DNA from: Tachypleus tridentatus | Lineage: Eukaryota; Arthropoda; Merostomata; Xiphosura; Limulidae | Direction: 5' to 3' | Assembly: GCF_004210375.1 (NCBI RefSeq) | Contig: NC_134837.1 | Span: 158,761,310-158,825,309 of the forward strand | Length of the DNA: 64,000 bases | In this document: positions 1 to 11,975 of the stretch, piece after piece | How the letters are laid out: every line of letters begins with the position of its first letter | Position numbering within the stretch: the first letter of the stretch is position 1 | Made by a program: the position numbers and the translations under genes | Notes under the pieces: model-generated | What the model was told of the DNA's origin: nothing | The model's database searches: none | Seen by the model: the letters and a program-made list of their open reading frames with translations, nothing else

Positions 1-80
1 CAGATAAAACAAAGCTATGAAGTAAGTTCACCAAAATACACACTTTCAACTAATATCGAGTTCTCATATCAGTTCTACTA

Positions 81-305
81 AACATAGCACTTTTGAAACG
101 TCAGGTATATAATTCGTATATGAGGTATAAACAAAACATAACACTTTTGAAACGTCAGGTAGATAATTCGTATATGAGGTATAAACAAAACATAACACTT
201 TTGAAACGTCAGGTATGTAATTCGCATATGAGGTATAAACAAAACATAGCACTTTTGAAACGTTGGTTGTATAATTCGTATATAACATAAAAACCAAGCA
301 TACCA
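81..305. repeat. 54-bp tandem repeat, about four copies
   Basis: The unit ACTTTTGAAACG recurs at 89, 143, 197 and 251, an exact 54-bp period. Copies 1-3 are nearly identical and copy 4 decays towards 305. Because 54 is a multiple of 3, open frames run through the array on both strands. They encode repetitive peptides and are artefacts of the period, not genes. Confidence 0.93.
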
Positions 306-740
306 CTTTTAAATAATATTCTAGTTTGTTTGTTTTTCAAAACTAAATTTAAATTTACAATGTTCCATATGTTCATAGCTGATTTTTTAAAAGTGGTCAG
401 ATGTTTAAATGGATTATATCGTACCATATTAATACAGTATTTCTTTCTCACTAAATTGATCTATTTGAATAATTCAGAAGTATAAGCAATTTATGGCGTT
501 GTCTAATCATATAATAATATGTCAGCCCCAGTAAACGTATCACTAAATAATTAAGAAATAATGATTTATAAAAAGTCTATTCAAACAGCCTTCTCCCCCA
601 TTAAACTTTTTGTCTTCACATAATTCAGACATATTATTAGCTTATAAAAGTCTATTCAAACAGCATTTTTCCCTACTAAACTTATCCCTTTTTATGAGTG
701 AGAGCATTTAAAAAATATACTAACCATATACACTTCCTTC
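306..740. other. AT-rich spacer
   Basis: No gene or RNA is seen. Two short related segments near 563-605 and 640-690 share AAAAGTCTATTCAAACAGC, suggesting a small diverged duplication of about 80 bp spacing. Confidence 0.5.
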
Positions 741-750
741 TTTGCTAAAG

Positions 751-1026
751 AGGCCCGGCATGGCCAAGTGTGTTAAGGCGTTCGACTCATAATCCGAGGG
801 TCGCAGGTTCGAGTCCCTGTCACACCAAACATGCTCGCCCTTTCAGCCGTAGGGGCGTTATAATGTGACGGTCAATCTCACTATTTGCTGGTAAAAGAGT
901 AGCCCAAGAGTTGGCGATGGTGGTGATGACTAGCTGGCTTCCCTCTAGTCTTGCACTGCTAAATTAGGGACGGCTAGCGCAGATAGCCCTCGAGTAGCTT
1001 TGCGCGAAATTACAAACAAATAAATA
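751..1026 (+). mobile_element. tRNA-derived SINE, near full length
   Basis: The head is tRNA-like, with a B-box-like GGTTCGAGTCC. The body contains CCCTTTCAGCCG, AGTAGCCCAAGAGTTGGC and CTAAATTAGGGACGGCTAGC, and the tail is A-rich after TTTGCGCGAAAT. A perfect 10-bp target duplication, TTTGCTAAAG, flanks it at 741-750 and 1027-1036, so the insertion is intact and its limits are exact. The same element recurs through the window on both strands. Confidence 0.93.
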
Positions 1027-1700
1027 TTTGCTAAAGTTGTTGCTTTGAATAATTCAGATATACACATGAGTTATAAAACAGTTTAACGAAACGCCACTTC
1101 TTTCCTACTAAATTTTCACTTAAAATAAATCAAAAATATAAATCATCTAGCAAAACACCACACCATCCATAATAAACTTAAGTTTTCAAGTAATTTAAAA
1201 TTTTAAAGCAGTTTAGTTAAGCTAATTCATACAGTAGTCTGGTCAGAGGGCATAACCTAACCATTCATTACTTCATCCTTATTAATTTTTTAAAATTAAT
1301 TTGACAATGTAACTAATTTATAATAAAACCTAGCATTATTGTTCGCAGGTTTAACTACACTTTCCTCTTTAATCAGATCAAATATAACAAAAACCTATAG
1401 TCGAAAAGTTGTGTGTGGCAGCTAGAATCTATCCTACCCCTTTAAATTTGTCAGGTATATAAAAGTTGTAGAATGTAATCATGCTAACCAATGCTCATAT
1501 ACACTAATTTGAAAATATACATGTGTCACACATCTCAGAATAAAACCACAAATACTCAAAACCCAAGGAGAAAAAAGCTATTGAATAAGCTTTGTGCTCA
1601 AATGAAAAGTTTAAAAGCAACTGAGGTAATTGGGATTAGTTGAATTAAGGACAGAAGAGATTGATAGAAATAACTTACAATGCCGTATCACGTGTTATTA

Positions 1701-1979
1701 GGCCTGGGATGCCAGGTGATTAGGGCACATGACTCGTAATCTGAGGGTCGCGGGTTCGAATCCCCGTTACAACAAACATGCTCGTCCTTTCAGCCGTGGG
1801 GGCATTATAATGGGACAGTCAATCCAACTATTCGTTGGTAAAAGTGTAGTCCACGAGCTGGCTGTGGGTGGTGATGACTATCTGCCTTCCCTCTAGTCTT
1901 ATACTGCTAAATTAGGGACGGCTAGCGCAAATAGCTCTCGTGTAGCTTTGCGCAAAAGTGAAAAAAAACAAAAAAAACA
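1701..1979 (+). mobile_element. tRNA-derived SINE, near full length
   Basis: Same family: tRNA-like head with GGTTCGAATCC, the shared body, and an A-rich tail. Flanks CACGTGTTATTA (1689-1700) and CACGTTATTTA (from ~1978) look like an imperfect target duplication. Confidence 0.9.
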
Positions 1980-2478
1980 CGTTATTTATTGCTCAGTTTA
2001 TAAACAAAAATAATAATACAGACTTAATGAGAAAAATTCGTCATATTACAGCAAACATCGAGTGCAAAAGAATGCCAAAAATAGCAAAGAGAGAGAGAGA
2101 AAATCCATGATTACCGTCCAGTGAAGGGTTAAGTGTTGGAAATATTTACTTTAGAGAATGTTCATTCGAATAAAACGAAAGAGAATCTGTTGTTGATGAA
2201 TACGTAAGTAAAAGTATCAAATATATATAATACTTAAGTAGCAATAAAGTGAAAATTATCTGTAAAAAATAAGCTGAGATAGAATTATTAAAACAGCCTA
2301 CGTTCAACTTAAGTTCACACGTAAAGGCAATGTTAAATGTTATATATACGCTCAACAAAAATTATTTTATTTTTATTAAAATAATCACTATTACTGTCTA
2401 TGGTACAGTTCTTTACACACTACAATTGTCATTTAGTTTCAAAACCAGCTGATTTTCAAAGTTTCAACTAGACAGGTT

Positions 2479-2749
2479 TGTTTGTTTGGAATTTCGCACA
2501 AAGCTACTCGAGGGCTATCTGTGCTAGCCGTCCCTAATTTAGTACTGTAAGACTAGAGGGAAGGAAATTAGTCATCACCACCCACCGCCAACTCTTGGGC
2601 TACTGTTTTACCAACGAATAGTGGGACTGACCGCACATTATAACGCCCCACGGCTGAAAGGGCGAGCATGTTTGGCGCGACGGGGATGCGAACCCGCGAC
2701 CCTCAGATTATGAGTCGTACGCTTTAACACGCTTGGCCATACCAGGCCC
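2479..2749 (-). mobile_element. tRNA-derived SINE, near full length
   Basis: Reverse-strand copy: tail first (AATTTCGCACAAAGC) and tRNA-like head last, ending GGCCATACCAGGCC. A perfect 14-bp target duplication, CAACTAGACAGGTT, lies at 2465-2478 and 2750-2763. This is the longest duplication found in the window and implies a fairly recent insertion. Confidence 0.94.
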
Positions 2750-3290
2750 CAACTAGACAGGTTAGCGGGTCTTGGTATGAGCAGGACTCCAGTGCTGCAA
2801 CTTCAGTGAATTTTTCCACTTTTGTTTAAAGTGAAAATAAGTGTTTAAAATATTTGTTTTAATCATGGTAGTGACAGTGAGACGCACTTACCACACTAAA
2901 AGTAAAATGGCCGTGTTTTGTTCCTGCTCAACAGTACAGGAATTACTTCCGATTGTGATTATCTCGTTGAAAAAAAAAATCATGACAACCAGTGTGATTT
3001 TCTCCTATTTTTTTCAGCTGTAACGACAATCTTATAAAAGAAATGTGGTGTATTAAAAGTAGACATTTTCTTCTTAAATTTACTTTCATTATGTTTTCAG
3101 TCTGCTGATATGTTTCTTCAATAATACGCAATAGTAAACGAAACAAATTTTGTTTATGTAAACCTCGATATGGATCTGTACTGGACTGCTACTGACTAAA
3201 TAGTTTACTCATGTCTATAAGTTTTATTGGTTTCAGTTATGATTCCCCCTCACCTCCCGAGAAACATTCTAGTAACGCTTATGAAATGTT

Positions 3291-3569
3291 GGCCCGGCAT
3301 GGCCAAGCGTGTTAAGACGTGCGACTCGTAATCTGAGGGTCGCGGGTTCGCATCCCGGTCGCGCCAAACATGCTCGCCCTTTCAGTCGTGGGCGCGTTAT
3401 AATATTACGGTCAATCCCACTATTCGGTGGTAAAATAGTAACCCAAGAGTTGGCGGTGGGTGGTGATGACTAGCTGCCTTCCCTCTAGTCTTACACTGCT
3501 AAATTAAGGATGGCTAGCACAGATAGCCCTCGAGTAGCTTTGTGCGAAATTCAATAAACAAATAAACAA
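3291..3569 (+). mobile_element. tRNA-derived SINE, near full length
   Basis: Starts GGCCCGGCATGGCC and ends in an A-rich tail. An 11-bp target duplication, TATGAAATGTT, lies at 3280-3290 and 3570-3580. Confidence 0.94.
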
Positions 3570-4220
3570 TATGAAATGTTCACACACACAATAAAACACG
3601 AAATAAAAAATAAAAAAATCTCTCTAGAATTGAGGAACGATTCAGTAAGAGATCATCAGAAAAGATAACCCTAATAAGCAAACGTTTCGGCTCTGAAAAT
3701 GTTAATGATAACAGGGCATTATCAACCCGTTGGTGACGATTAATTTTTGCAGCGAAAAAACTGGCAAGTAATTAGTTGTCGAAAGTTATTTTCGTGATAC
3801 TAAATAAAATCGTAGCAGTTGATCTGTTAATTTAAATTTTACTGTATATATAGACGGCGAATATCAAAGCATATTACAGGCACTGACTGTTGAAGGAGAT
3901 ATTTACATTTGTACTTGCCTGCTTCGAAGCCTTATAACCAAATATAATTACGTGTTCTTCTACAACGCTATGTTTCTTTCAACAAGTCTCGACCATGTTC
4001 TATTATACTCTGCTGTAGTTTTAGTAATATTCACAGTCGACTGACCCACTTTTTCACTGGCTTTGTCCACGTTTCCTGTTCTTAGTACACCAAAACTTAC
4101 TACATACGAACGATCTAGTTTTCACCCAATCACACAGTTTTATCAGAGATCAACAGCTGAGCATAACTAAGATAAAACTTATTCTTTTTTTACCATTTTT
4201 CTAAAGGTACGTAGGCCGTT

Positions 4221-4300
4221 GACTTTTGACAAAAGTGTATCCTAGAAGGGTCAGCAATAAAACCTCGACGTTCTTCAAAATGGCCGATTGCATTCATGAG
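4221..4300 (+). other. weak candidate first coding exon
   Basis: An ATG in good context (AAAATGG) at 4280 opens seven codons (MADCIHE) that end exactly at a consensus donor, GAG|GTGAGT, at 4301. No following coding exon was recognised between here and the chitinase start at 15864, so this may be chance. It cannot be the chitinase start, because that gene has its own signal-peptide exon. Confidence 0.18.
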
Positions 4301-7300
4301 GTGAGTAAACAAAACCTCGGAAAGTTCAATGTGGTATTCGTAGTGAGTATGTAACAGACAGATTGACTTGTTGTATTTTACATATTGACATCTTTCTGAA
4401 TTACATAACCAATAATGTGCTATAAATAATACTTGTCTAATAAACGACGAAAATAAAATAATACACTAAATTATAAACTTACACAACGTTTACAGAATTA
4501 ACACATGCTCAGTACTACAAATAAAAAGTTATAATTTTATTTACATACACATTTCTTTTTAAGTTCAAAGGTATTTATTAATTTATTTATTTATTAATCC
4601 ATTGACTGCGACTGTTCTAATCGCGCGCAAAATGTTTGTAATGCTTACATTGTATACAGTTATCATTGCATTCAACTACCGGAGGCGAATCGTACACAAT
4701 ACGACGAATCAGTAAGTTAGCGTATTTCATTATTTCTACCGGATTGATATTTTATTTTTATTTCTTCTGCGTCTTCATCTATTTCACCCTTTCCTTTAAC
4801 TTAATAAGCTGGATTTGTACTGTCTCCTCTGCTTTGTCCGTTCACTAAATATCACTGAACCAGTACTAGTACTGTTACACATATACTTGTATCTCGTAGT
4901 ACAATGTTAAACCAATATCATGTCATACTTACTTGTATCACATTATACACTACAAAACCAGAAACATGTCGTATTTATTCGTATTGCATATCCTGTACTG
5001 CATCTTAATTGTGTTCTCTATTCTTTGTTGTGCGTTTTGTATACAACACTTGTACTGCGTACAGCACTGTATCCCAAACTCGTTCTTCGATGCATTAAAA
5101 CGACTTTCTTGTATACTTCATCTAATATGTTCTTTCTTTTACTTCGCTACTTTAGTTCTCGCACACGTTCTCGTCGACAATTGAACCACGTTTATTACGA
5201 TATTCGTACTGCACTCGTCGCTTCATTTGTTTGTGTCGTCTATTCAACTATGTTTATAACGTTATATATTACATCTTTTCTAGACTTTCTACCGAACTAG
5301 GATTACTTTATCCACTATAACACTCAAACTATACCCGCACCATTTTTACTAATATGTCATCTATTACCGATCTATGATCTTTGCTACATCTTACTACAAT
5401 GTTTATGTCATGTGTTCTACTTCATCAGTTTTTATGCTGTCTTCTAAATTTAGTTCGTATCATTTACTTTATCCACTCAATGATCGATACTTGAATTACA
5501 TCCATAACAAATGCTTCAGTACATTTGTATCATCTGCACATATGAAGCAGAAGTTTTCCATCTGAAGAAATTTCGATACAGACTGGCATCGACTTTCCCT
5601 GGATAATCAATCGAGCGTGTATTTCGAGCGGGACAACTATTTAAGTTTTAAATACTGTGAACGAGAGCTCTATTGAGCAAGAAGATTGTTAATTCTAAAA
5701 AATTCGACAGTGAACTAAAATAAAATTAATGTTGGGCGTAACACCGATACCTTAGGACAAGACGAAACTTTCATGTGTTACGGCTCAAAATATTAGAGAG
5801 GGACGATCCAAGCCCACATTGATATCAATATTTCATTATACGACCAGGATTTCCAGGTCCTTTGCTAGTGTATTATATTGTGTCAGTACCAAGTTGTTAA
5901 TATAATATTTACCAAATTATGTTTTACATCTTTGTCTGTATTATATTAAAGCTAAATTCTCTATTCTATACTCATAACATCATCCGACTTTTTTATACAC
6001 TATACTAATATCTTGTATAAAGCAGTATTATTTTTCTATTCGTTATTCATAATATAATATCTCTACGCCCTCATTGATTTCTCAGTGTAACTAAAGAGTC
6101 ATTCATTCTTATTGTGAACAACTAAACTACCGTGTATACATAATTTTCTGATATAAATAACTAAAGTCATTAAAAATGTGACATAACAAACCATTTTATA
6201 ATACAGAAAACAGAAAGTAAATTAAATGTTGAATTTACCACAAGTTGTAATCAAATAATGAATATTTTTGTTTTCCACGCATAACACTTTAATTTTGATA
6301 ATAACAAGTCTCTGTTTCCTTGAATATTTTTTCCTTTCCTTATCTTATATTTTTCAATATTTTGAGTTGTTTGAAGGCTGTTATTGATTTAATGAGCTAA
6401 GTAATAGCTGAACATATTTGAAGACATGCTACGCAACCAAACTGCCTAAATCAGTTACGTTTGCAATGCCAAATATCCCCAATGACTGAAGCAAAACTGA
6501 TTTTACCATTAAAAGCAAAATTAATTTTGTAACAATTAGGGGTGAAACACATACTTTTTAATGTGTATCTGTCATTCCAAGTACACATTTCAATAATAAT
6601 GTAGAAGTTCTGTGTGCTCGCTTATAAATGAAAAGATCCATTTCTTAAATCCTCAGCAAGATAAAACACATTTCTGGATATAGTATGTTTTTCTTCAAGT
6701 TTCTCCGAGTCTTTAAAGAACTGACGAACTATGTTACTAGACAGAGCAGATTCGTTGCGCTATAATCAAGTAGCTACCTGCTAGTCAATCTCCGGGGGAA
6801 ACGCAAAGACACGTCCCACGCTGCTAGTTCTAACGACGTTTCTACCTTTCTAATGTTTTTATATCAACCGACTTGACAGTCTCAGAACTATATCATGGTT
6901 ATCAAAATCTGGGATTTCAAAATTAAAAAAAACAGGTTGGTTAGGTGAACCGGTTCACGAAACTAATGAAACCTGTTTGTAGTAAAATTATTTCCATGCC
7001 AAAAATAATAACTCTACGCGATAGCTTAGTATGTAGAACACTAAAAGATAAGGTAGATGCATTAATGTACTAACGAGTTATATTTTGTGGCTTAGATTAA
7101 ATATGAAAGAAATTGTTTGTACGTTTTATTTTAAAAGAAAACTAACGCAGAATATTTTTTTAGAATACTATATGGTTCGGATTTTCCGCAAACAAATATA
7201 TATCTCAAGAGATGTCAAAATACATTTAAAAAAGTTGATCTATGAAAATAATACAACGTTTACAGAAAAATATTTTCAGTGGTCGAATATGAATGTAGTT

Positions 7301-7540
7301 ACGTTATTATAAAAATAGAAAAAAATGTAATCGGTTAACGTGCTTTTGTTTTGCGGTTTATCTAATATTAAATCCTAAGCAATTTCCATAATATTATGAA
7401 GGTAATGTGGTAATATTTTGGGAGTTTAACTTCTTGTTTTCAACAGGATTTATTTTGAACTCCAGTAAAATGTTGTGAATGAGTAGAAACGTGGAAAATT
7501 GTAAACCTGAATAACTGTTCCATGTTATTATCTCAAGCAG
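4301..7540. other. intergenic, no gene recognised
   Basis: AT-rich DNA without recognisable coding exons. From about 4700 to 5570 the + strand is poor in purines and in stop codons. This creates a 126-codon open frame (4920-5300) and an overlapping 83-codon frame, both rich in Y, F, L and S with no domain. These look compositional rather than coding. Confidence 0.5.
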
Positions 7541-7544
7541 CGCG

Positions 7545-7848
7545 AGGCCAGGTGGTCGAGACGGCCAGGTTACGATTTAAAAACGTTACCAGTTCTAGTC
7601 GGCTGTGAATTGGGTCTAGTAGCACAAGGAGCTAGTGCCTGCTCGCGTTTTCGAGAAGCATTCAGAGTACAACAATTCAAGAACGTTGTTGTTTTCTTTA
7701 AACTGCTGCTACACGGGTCGCTATTTACAGACTTAGGGATTGGGAATTAATTTACAATTGTTTTTATTACAAAATCGAAAACATTTTCCCCAAGGACTGG
7801 ATATTTTTGTAGATTTGGATAAATATCTACCGTGTGACTAGCTAAGAG
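7545..7848 (+). promoter_or_regulatory. possible non-coding first exon or promoter region
   Basis: A locally GC- and CpG-richer patch (about 7545-7740) is followed by a strong donor, AAGAG|GTGAGT, at 7849. The chitinase ATG at 15864 lies directly after a splice acceptor (TTTCTTTCTATAG), so that gene should have an upstream 5' UTR exon. This patch, ~8 kb away on the same strand, is one possible site. Transcript data would decide; nothing else links the two. Confidence 0.22.
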
Positions 7849-8393
7849 GTGAGTACTGTAAATTATTAAACAATAATAACAATGTGTGTTGTGGGGTTAT
7901 TTTTCTTACTGAGTAAAGCAATTAGATAATGAACTTTTTTACGTGTGCATTAACACTGGTTTTCTCACCATAGCAGCTAACTATAACTCTTTTATAATGT
8001 TGCAAACTTCATTCAGTGAAAAAGGTTATTAATTTTGCGAATATTATTTATTATATTAAGTAATTTTAATTCGTTCTTACTCTAATACGACAACATATGC
8101 TATCCCACGGGCTTTAACTGCTTTTCTCCATATCTCTAAGCAAATTGAAGCACAAACAGAATAGCCTGGTTTTATTTACTATAATCGTAAGAAACTACGT
8201 GTGATGTAACCTTAGAGTTTAGTTTTAAAGTCTTGTTTCAACATCATGTTTCTAACAGTCATAATTGAACTGCGGTTTATAAAAAATAAATTATTACCTG
8301 AGAGTAAATATCTTAGTATGACTTCTAGTATAATTGCTTGTGCAGGCTTAAAGTTTTTAATTACAAGTATAAAGCAAACAATGATAAGATCAG

Positions 8394-8668
8394 GTTTTGG
8401 TTTGTTTTGAATTTCGCGCAAAGCTACTCGAAGGCTATCTGCGCTAACCGTCCCTAATTTAGCAGTGTAAGACTAGAGGGAAGGCAGCTAGTATTCATCA
8501 CCCACCGCCACTTCTGGGCTACTCTTTTACAAACGAATAGTGGGATTGACCGTCACATTATAACGCCCTCACAGCTGAAAGGACGAGCATGTTTGGTGTA
8601 ACAGGGATTCGAACCCGCGACCCTTGGATTACGAGTCAAGTGCTATAACCACCTGGCCATGCTAGGCC
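8394..8668 (-). mobile_element. tRNA-derived SINE, near full length
   Basis: Reverse-strand copy with tail TTTGTTTTGAATTTCGCGC at the left and tRNA-like head ending CTGGCCATGCTAGGCC at the right. No convincing target duplication remains. Confidence 0.9.
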
Positions 8669-9782
8669 AGGTCCAGAAGTCGAGGTTTGAATTATCAACT
8701 ATATGTTCATAGCGTCAGGTTTCAAGTGAAAGATTTGAATCTAAGTAATCAACAATAAACCTTTCAAAAGGTTTAAGGGTCAAACATAATGTGCTCATTT
8801 GCTAATTTATCTTTTCAAAGTGGTTTATTATTTAGTAAGATAAATTCAGTGCCAGTGTTTCTGTGTTATATAAGGCAAGTAAGAAATATTTCTTTGACGT
8901 TAAGTAGTTGGTGCTGAAAAAACGAAAAATACGAAGTTTTGATGTCGATTATTACACATATTATACATATCCATGAGATTTCACACGTCTAACATCGTGT
9001 AGAGAAATAATAAGTCTGATATATGACTTAGAATTTGGGCCTACAAGTTTGTCAAAGTAGATGATAGCAGGACAGATCCAAGTTGTCTTTTCGCGTTCTC
9101 CGGTTGATCAACAGTAAGTTTGCAGACCTACAAATGTAAAATCATGGACTCGATTTTACGTGGGAACAGAGTTCAGGTACTTTGTGGTGTAACTTTGAAC
9201 AAATGAACATAAATAATTTACTCAAAGGAGTAAAGGGGATTTGCAAGATTAGTTACCAAGGTCGGTATAATAATTGGTATTCTAAAAGCATTGAATTATA
9301 TAGTAGAAACAGAATATTTTGAAATTAATTTGGTCAATGTAGTCAAGTGAAACAATATGGTAGACGTTTAAACGTTTTCCTGGAAGGGTGTTGTTATATA
9401 CAAACATTATTGCATATGCAAATAAAATTATTTTAAAATAATTTTAGCGTGTATAACAACTCATTTAATGACATATCTAAATTACTCAATTTGAAAAGGG
9501 TTTGAAATACAGAAGTCATAAGGCAAGAAACTTATGTGAGTATAATGAGGTAAAGCGATAAAGCTTGTCTTAGTCTGTTTATTTGATTTATGTATTTATG
9601 TTTTTCCCTTTTTTATGTTAATCACTTATTCAAATTTTATTCTTATGTATAATAATAATAATGAATTATTTTTCATTAGTTTCGTAAGCAAAATCAGTAG
9701 CTGGATTTGCCTTATATTATGTATGATCATAATATATAATAATCACTAATGTAACAGCAGAAGAGCAATAAGAGAATGGTTT
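8669..9782. other. spacer, nothing recognised
   Basis: AT-rich. No coding exon, RNA or repeat family recognised by eye. Confidence 0.4.
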
Positions 9783-9792
9783 TTACGACCCT

Positions 9793-9879
9793 TCTTCTAG
9801 TCTTACATTGTTAAATTAGGGACGGCTAGCGCAGATTGCCCTTGTGTAGCTTTGCGCGAAATTCAAAACAAACCAAATC
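9793..9879 (+). mobile_element. 5'-truncated SINE fragment with target duplication
   Basis: Only the last ~87 bp of the common SINE are present (from TCTAGTCTTAC to the A-rich tail). The piece is bounded by a perfect 10-bp duplication, TTACGACCCT, at 9783-9792 and 9880-9889. It is therefore a truncated insertion in its own right, not a decayed full copy, as expected from target-primed reverse transcription by a LINE partner. Confidence 0.9.
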
Positions 9880-10019
9880 TTACGACCCTAAACGTATTCC
9901 CAGACGAAATTGTTTTCATGCATTTTGAAACTTGTACAAAAAATAAAACAATATTATACATGAAACTACTTCTTAAATGGTCCAAAGTTTTCATCTAATT
10001 TTAATCAAATTGTGGTGCA

Positions 10020-10250
10020 AAGGCTGTGCATCCTTCAAAGACAAAGTATTAACTTTTGGTGAACTTAAGTCGAAGACCGAAGTCACACAAGAAGTGAAAA
10101 CTAAGTCGAAACATTTTCGGTTTAATTCACAAATTGGGCGTTCTCCAAGAAACATTTGATTAACCTTTGGCGAAAGTAGCTCTGAAGTTAAGGCCACACG
10201 AAAGGTCAACCACTTTAGTTTTAACGGTAGCAAGTTATGATTTTCAAAAA
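10020..10250. repeat. diverged ~115-bp direct duplication with coding-like periodicity
   Basis: Two related blocks begin near 10049 (TTAACTTTTGGTGAACTTAAG) and 10160 (TTAACCTTTGGCGAAAGTAG). In the same + frame both read LTFGE, then a run of K/S/E/V, then a phenylalanine-rich end (HFRFN and HFSFN). A stop codon separates them, there is no convincing splice context, and no family is recognised. It could be an old repeat or a dead exon. Confidence 0.35.
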
Positions 10251-10676
10251 CTGTCAAACTCAAGAACAGATAGATTGAGGTAGAAAAATCTGACACCTTG
10301 ACCTACATTTTTAAGGGTGTCAAATAGTTTGTTGTATATTTTCGTTTGGTTGCAACAGAACTCAAAAATATTGCGGGAAGTGGACTGTACTCTAATTTAT
10401 ATATACAAAACTTCTTTTATTTTTGTTGTTTACACAACAGCACCCTTTCCAGACAAAAAGTCATTGTCCACCACTTTGTTTCTGTTAATTCCATTAACAT
10501 GAGATATGTGTTAAAAATATATATATTTATTATCTATTTCCATTAAATGCTTACTTGAACACTAGCTCTGATGCTTACTTATTTTCGCTAATCTTGCCAA
10601 TTCTCTTTTATTAAATCCATTCTGCGTTATAGCAAGGATCAAAATGGCCCTGGAGCAATATTATCCTGAGAGTTTT

Positions 10677-10697
10677 CTCTCTCTCTCTCTCTCTCTA
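10677..10697. repeat. (TC)n microsatellite
   Basis: An uninterrupted dinucleotide tract of about ten units. Confidence 0.9.
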
Positions 10698-11700
10698 CTA
10701 GCTCTTCTTCAAAATTGAAAATAGACAGAAATTTAATTTCATTTATCCCCGGGCCATTCAACTGTTACATAATTAACTGACATGAATTTTTAACTTAGAA
10801 AAATTCGAATTCATCTGTTGTTAAGTAAAGGTTTGAATGCCAAAAACTAGCAAAGTACTAGGATTCAGTAACTAGATCTTAAACGCACAGGATATTTTGT
10901 AGTTCGTAATTAACAAATTAATTTAAATGTGGAAACACTATCTACAGTCTAACACAAATAGTTAGTCCAATGGTTTATAATGCTTTGTCAGCTTTTAATG
11001 TTCGAAATGTTACTCCATAATTATTGTAATGTTTCTATTAAAACGTTTCCTAGAAACTTTTGTCTCTCATGAAGAGCCTTCTAAGTATTGACTTGTAGCA
11101 AATGAAAAATATATCAGAAATACTGTTTGAAATATCTCCACTTTAATGCGCTTTCATCAAGGATGTTAGGGGTATTAGGTATCTTCCTCTTGTTGTTTTT
11201 TGTACTTTAATTAGAAAAGTGATTTGTCCTACAATCACGTCCAAGATTAAAACCAGGAAGAATTCAAAACTCATAATATTTTACTGTAGTTCACAGAGAT
11301 ATATTTGGTTTTTAATGCACAGTTGAAATAATTCTAATGAAAAATTGTGTTAATGCTTCATAGGCTCACTTACATTCTAAATAATAATCTATGAAATAAT
11401 TCTAGCCTAAAGCTCTAGTTTGGTGTTTGAACTCGCTATATCAATTCAGACACATCAAACAAAAGAGAACTGAAAGTTGACAAATTGGAGGTAACACTGG
11501 ACATACATATTTTTACAGCATTATCAGAACCACTATTTGGTCTTAAGAGAGCGTTATCAGACCTTCTGTTTTAAATTCAAAGTAATTTGATGGAAATTAT
11601 GTACAATAGTCATTTAGCAAGCTATGATGTTTTGTATAAACCTAAAATATTGTTGGAATTGTTGTAAATAAATCTCAGTTGTTGTTTTTCTATATATTAC

Positions 11701-11975
11701 AGGCTCGGCATGGCCAAGTGTGTTAAGGCGTTCGACTCGTAATCCGAGGGTCACGTGTTCGAATCCCAATCGCACCAAACATGCTCACCCTTTCAGCCGT
11801 GGAGGCGTTATAATGTGACGGTCAATCCCACTATTCGTTGGTAAAAGAGTAGCCCAAGAGTTGGCGATGGGTGGTAATAACTAGCTGCCTTTCCTCTAGT
11901 CTTACACTGCTAAATTAGGGGGGCTAGCGCAGATAGCCCTCGAGTAGCTTTGCGCGAAATTTAAAAACAAGGAAA
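11701..11975 (+). mobile_element. tRNA-derived SINE, near full length
   Basis: Head GGCTCGGCATGGCC and full body; tail AAATTTAAAAACAAGG. CTATATATTA on the left and CTATATATA on the right look like the target duplication. Confidence 0.9.

Noticed and set aside
64-451. Overlapping small ORFs on both strands
   Set aside because: They are produced by the 54-bp period (18 codons) of the tandem repeat.
751-840. tRNA genes at the heads of the repeated ~270-bp element (and all other copies)
   Set aside because: The heads have box-like sequences, but stems are degenerate and each is fused to the same SINE body and tail, several with target duplications. They are SINE heads, not tRNA genes.
4920-5300. 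126-codon ORF on +
   Set aside because: No domain or splice context, and an overlapping 83-codon frame is equally open. It is explained by a purine-poor strand with few stop codons.
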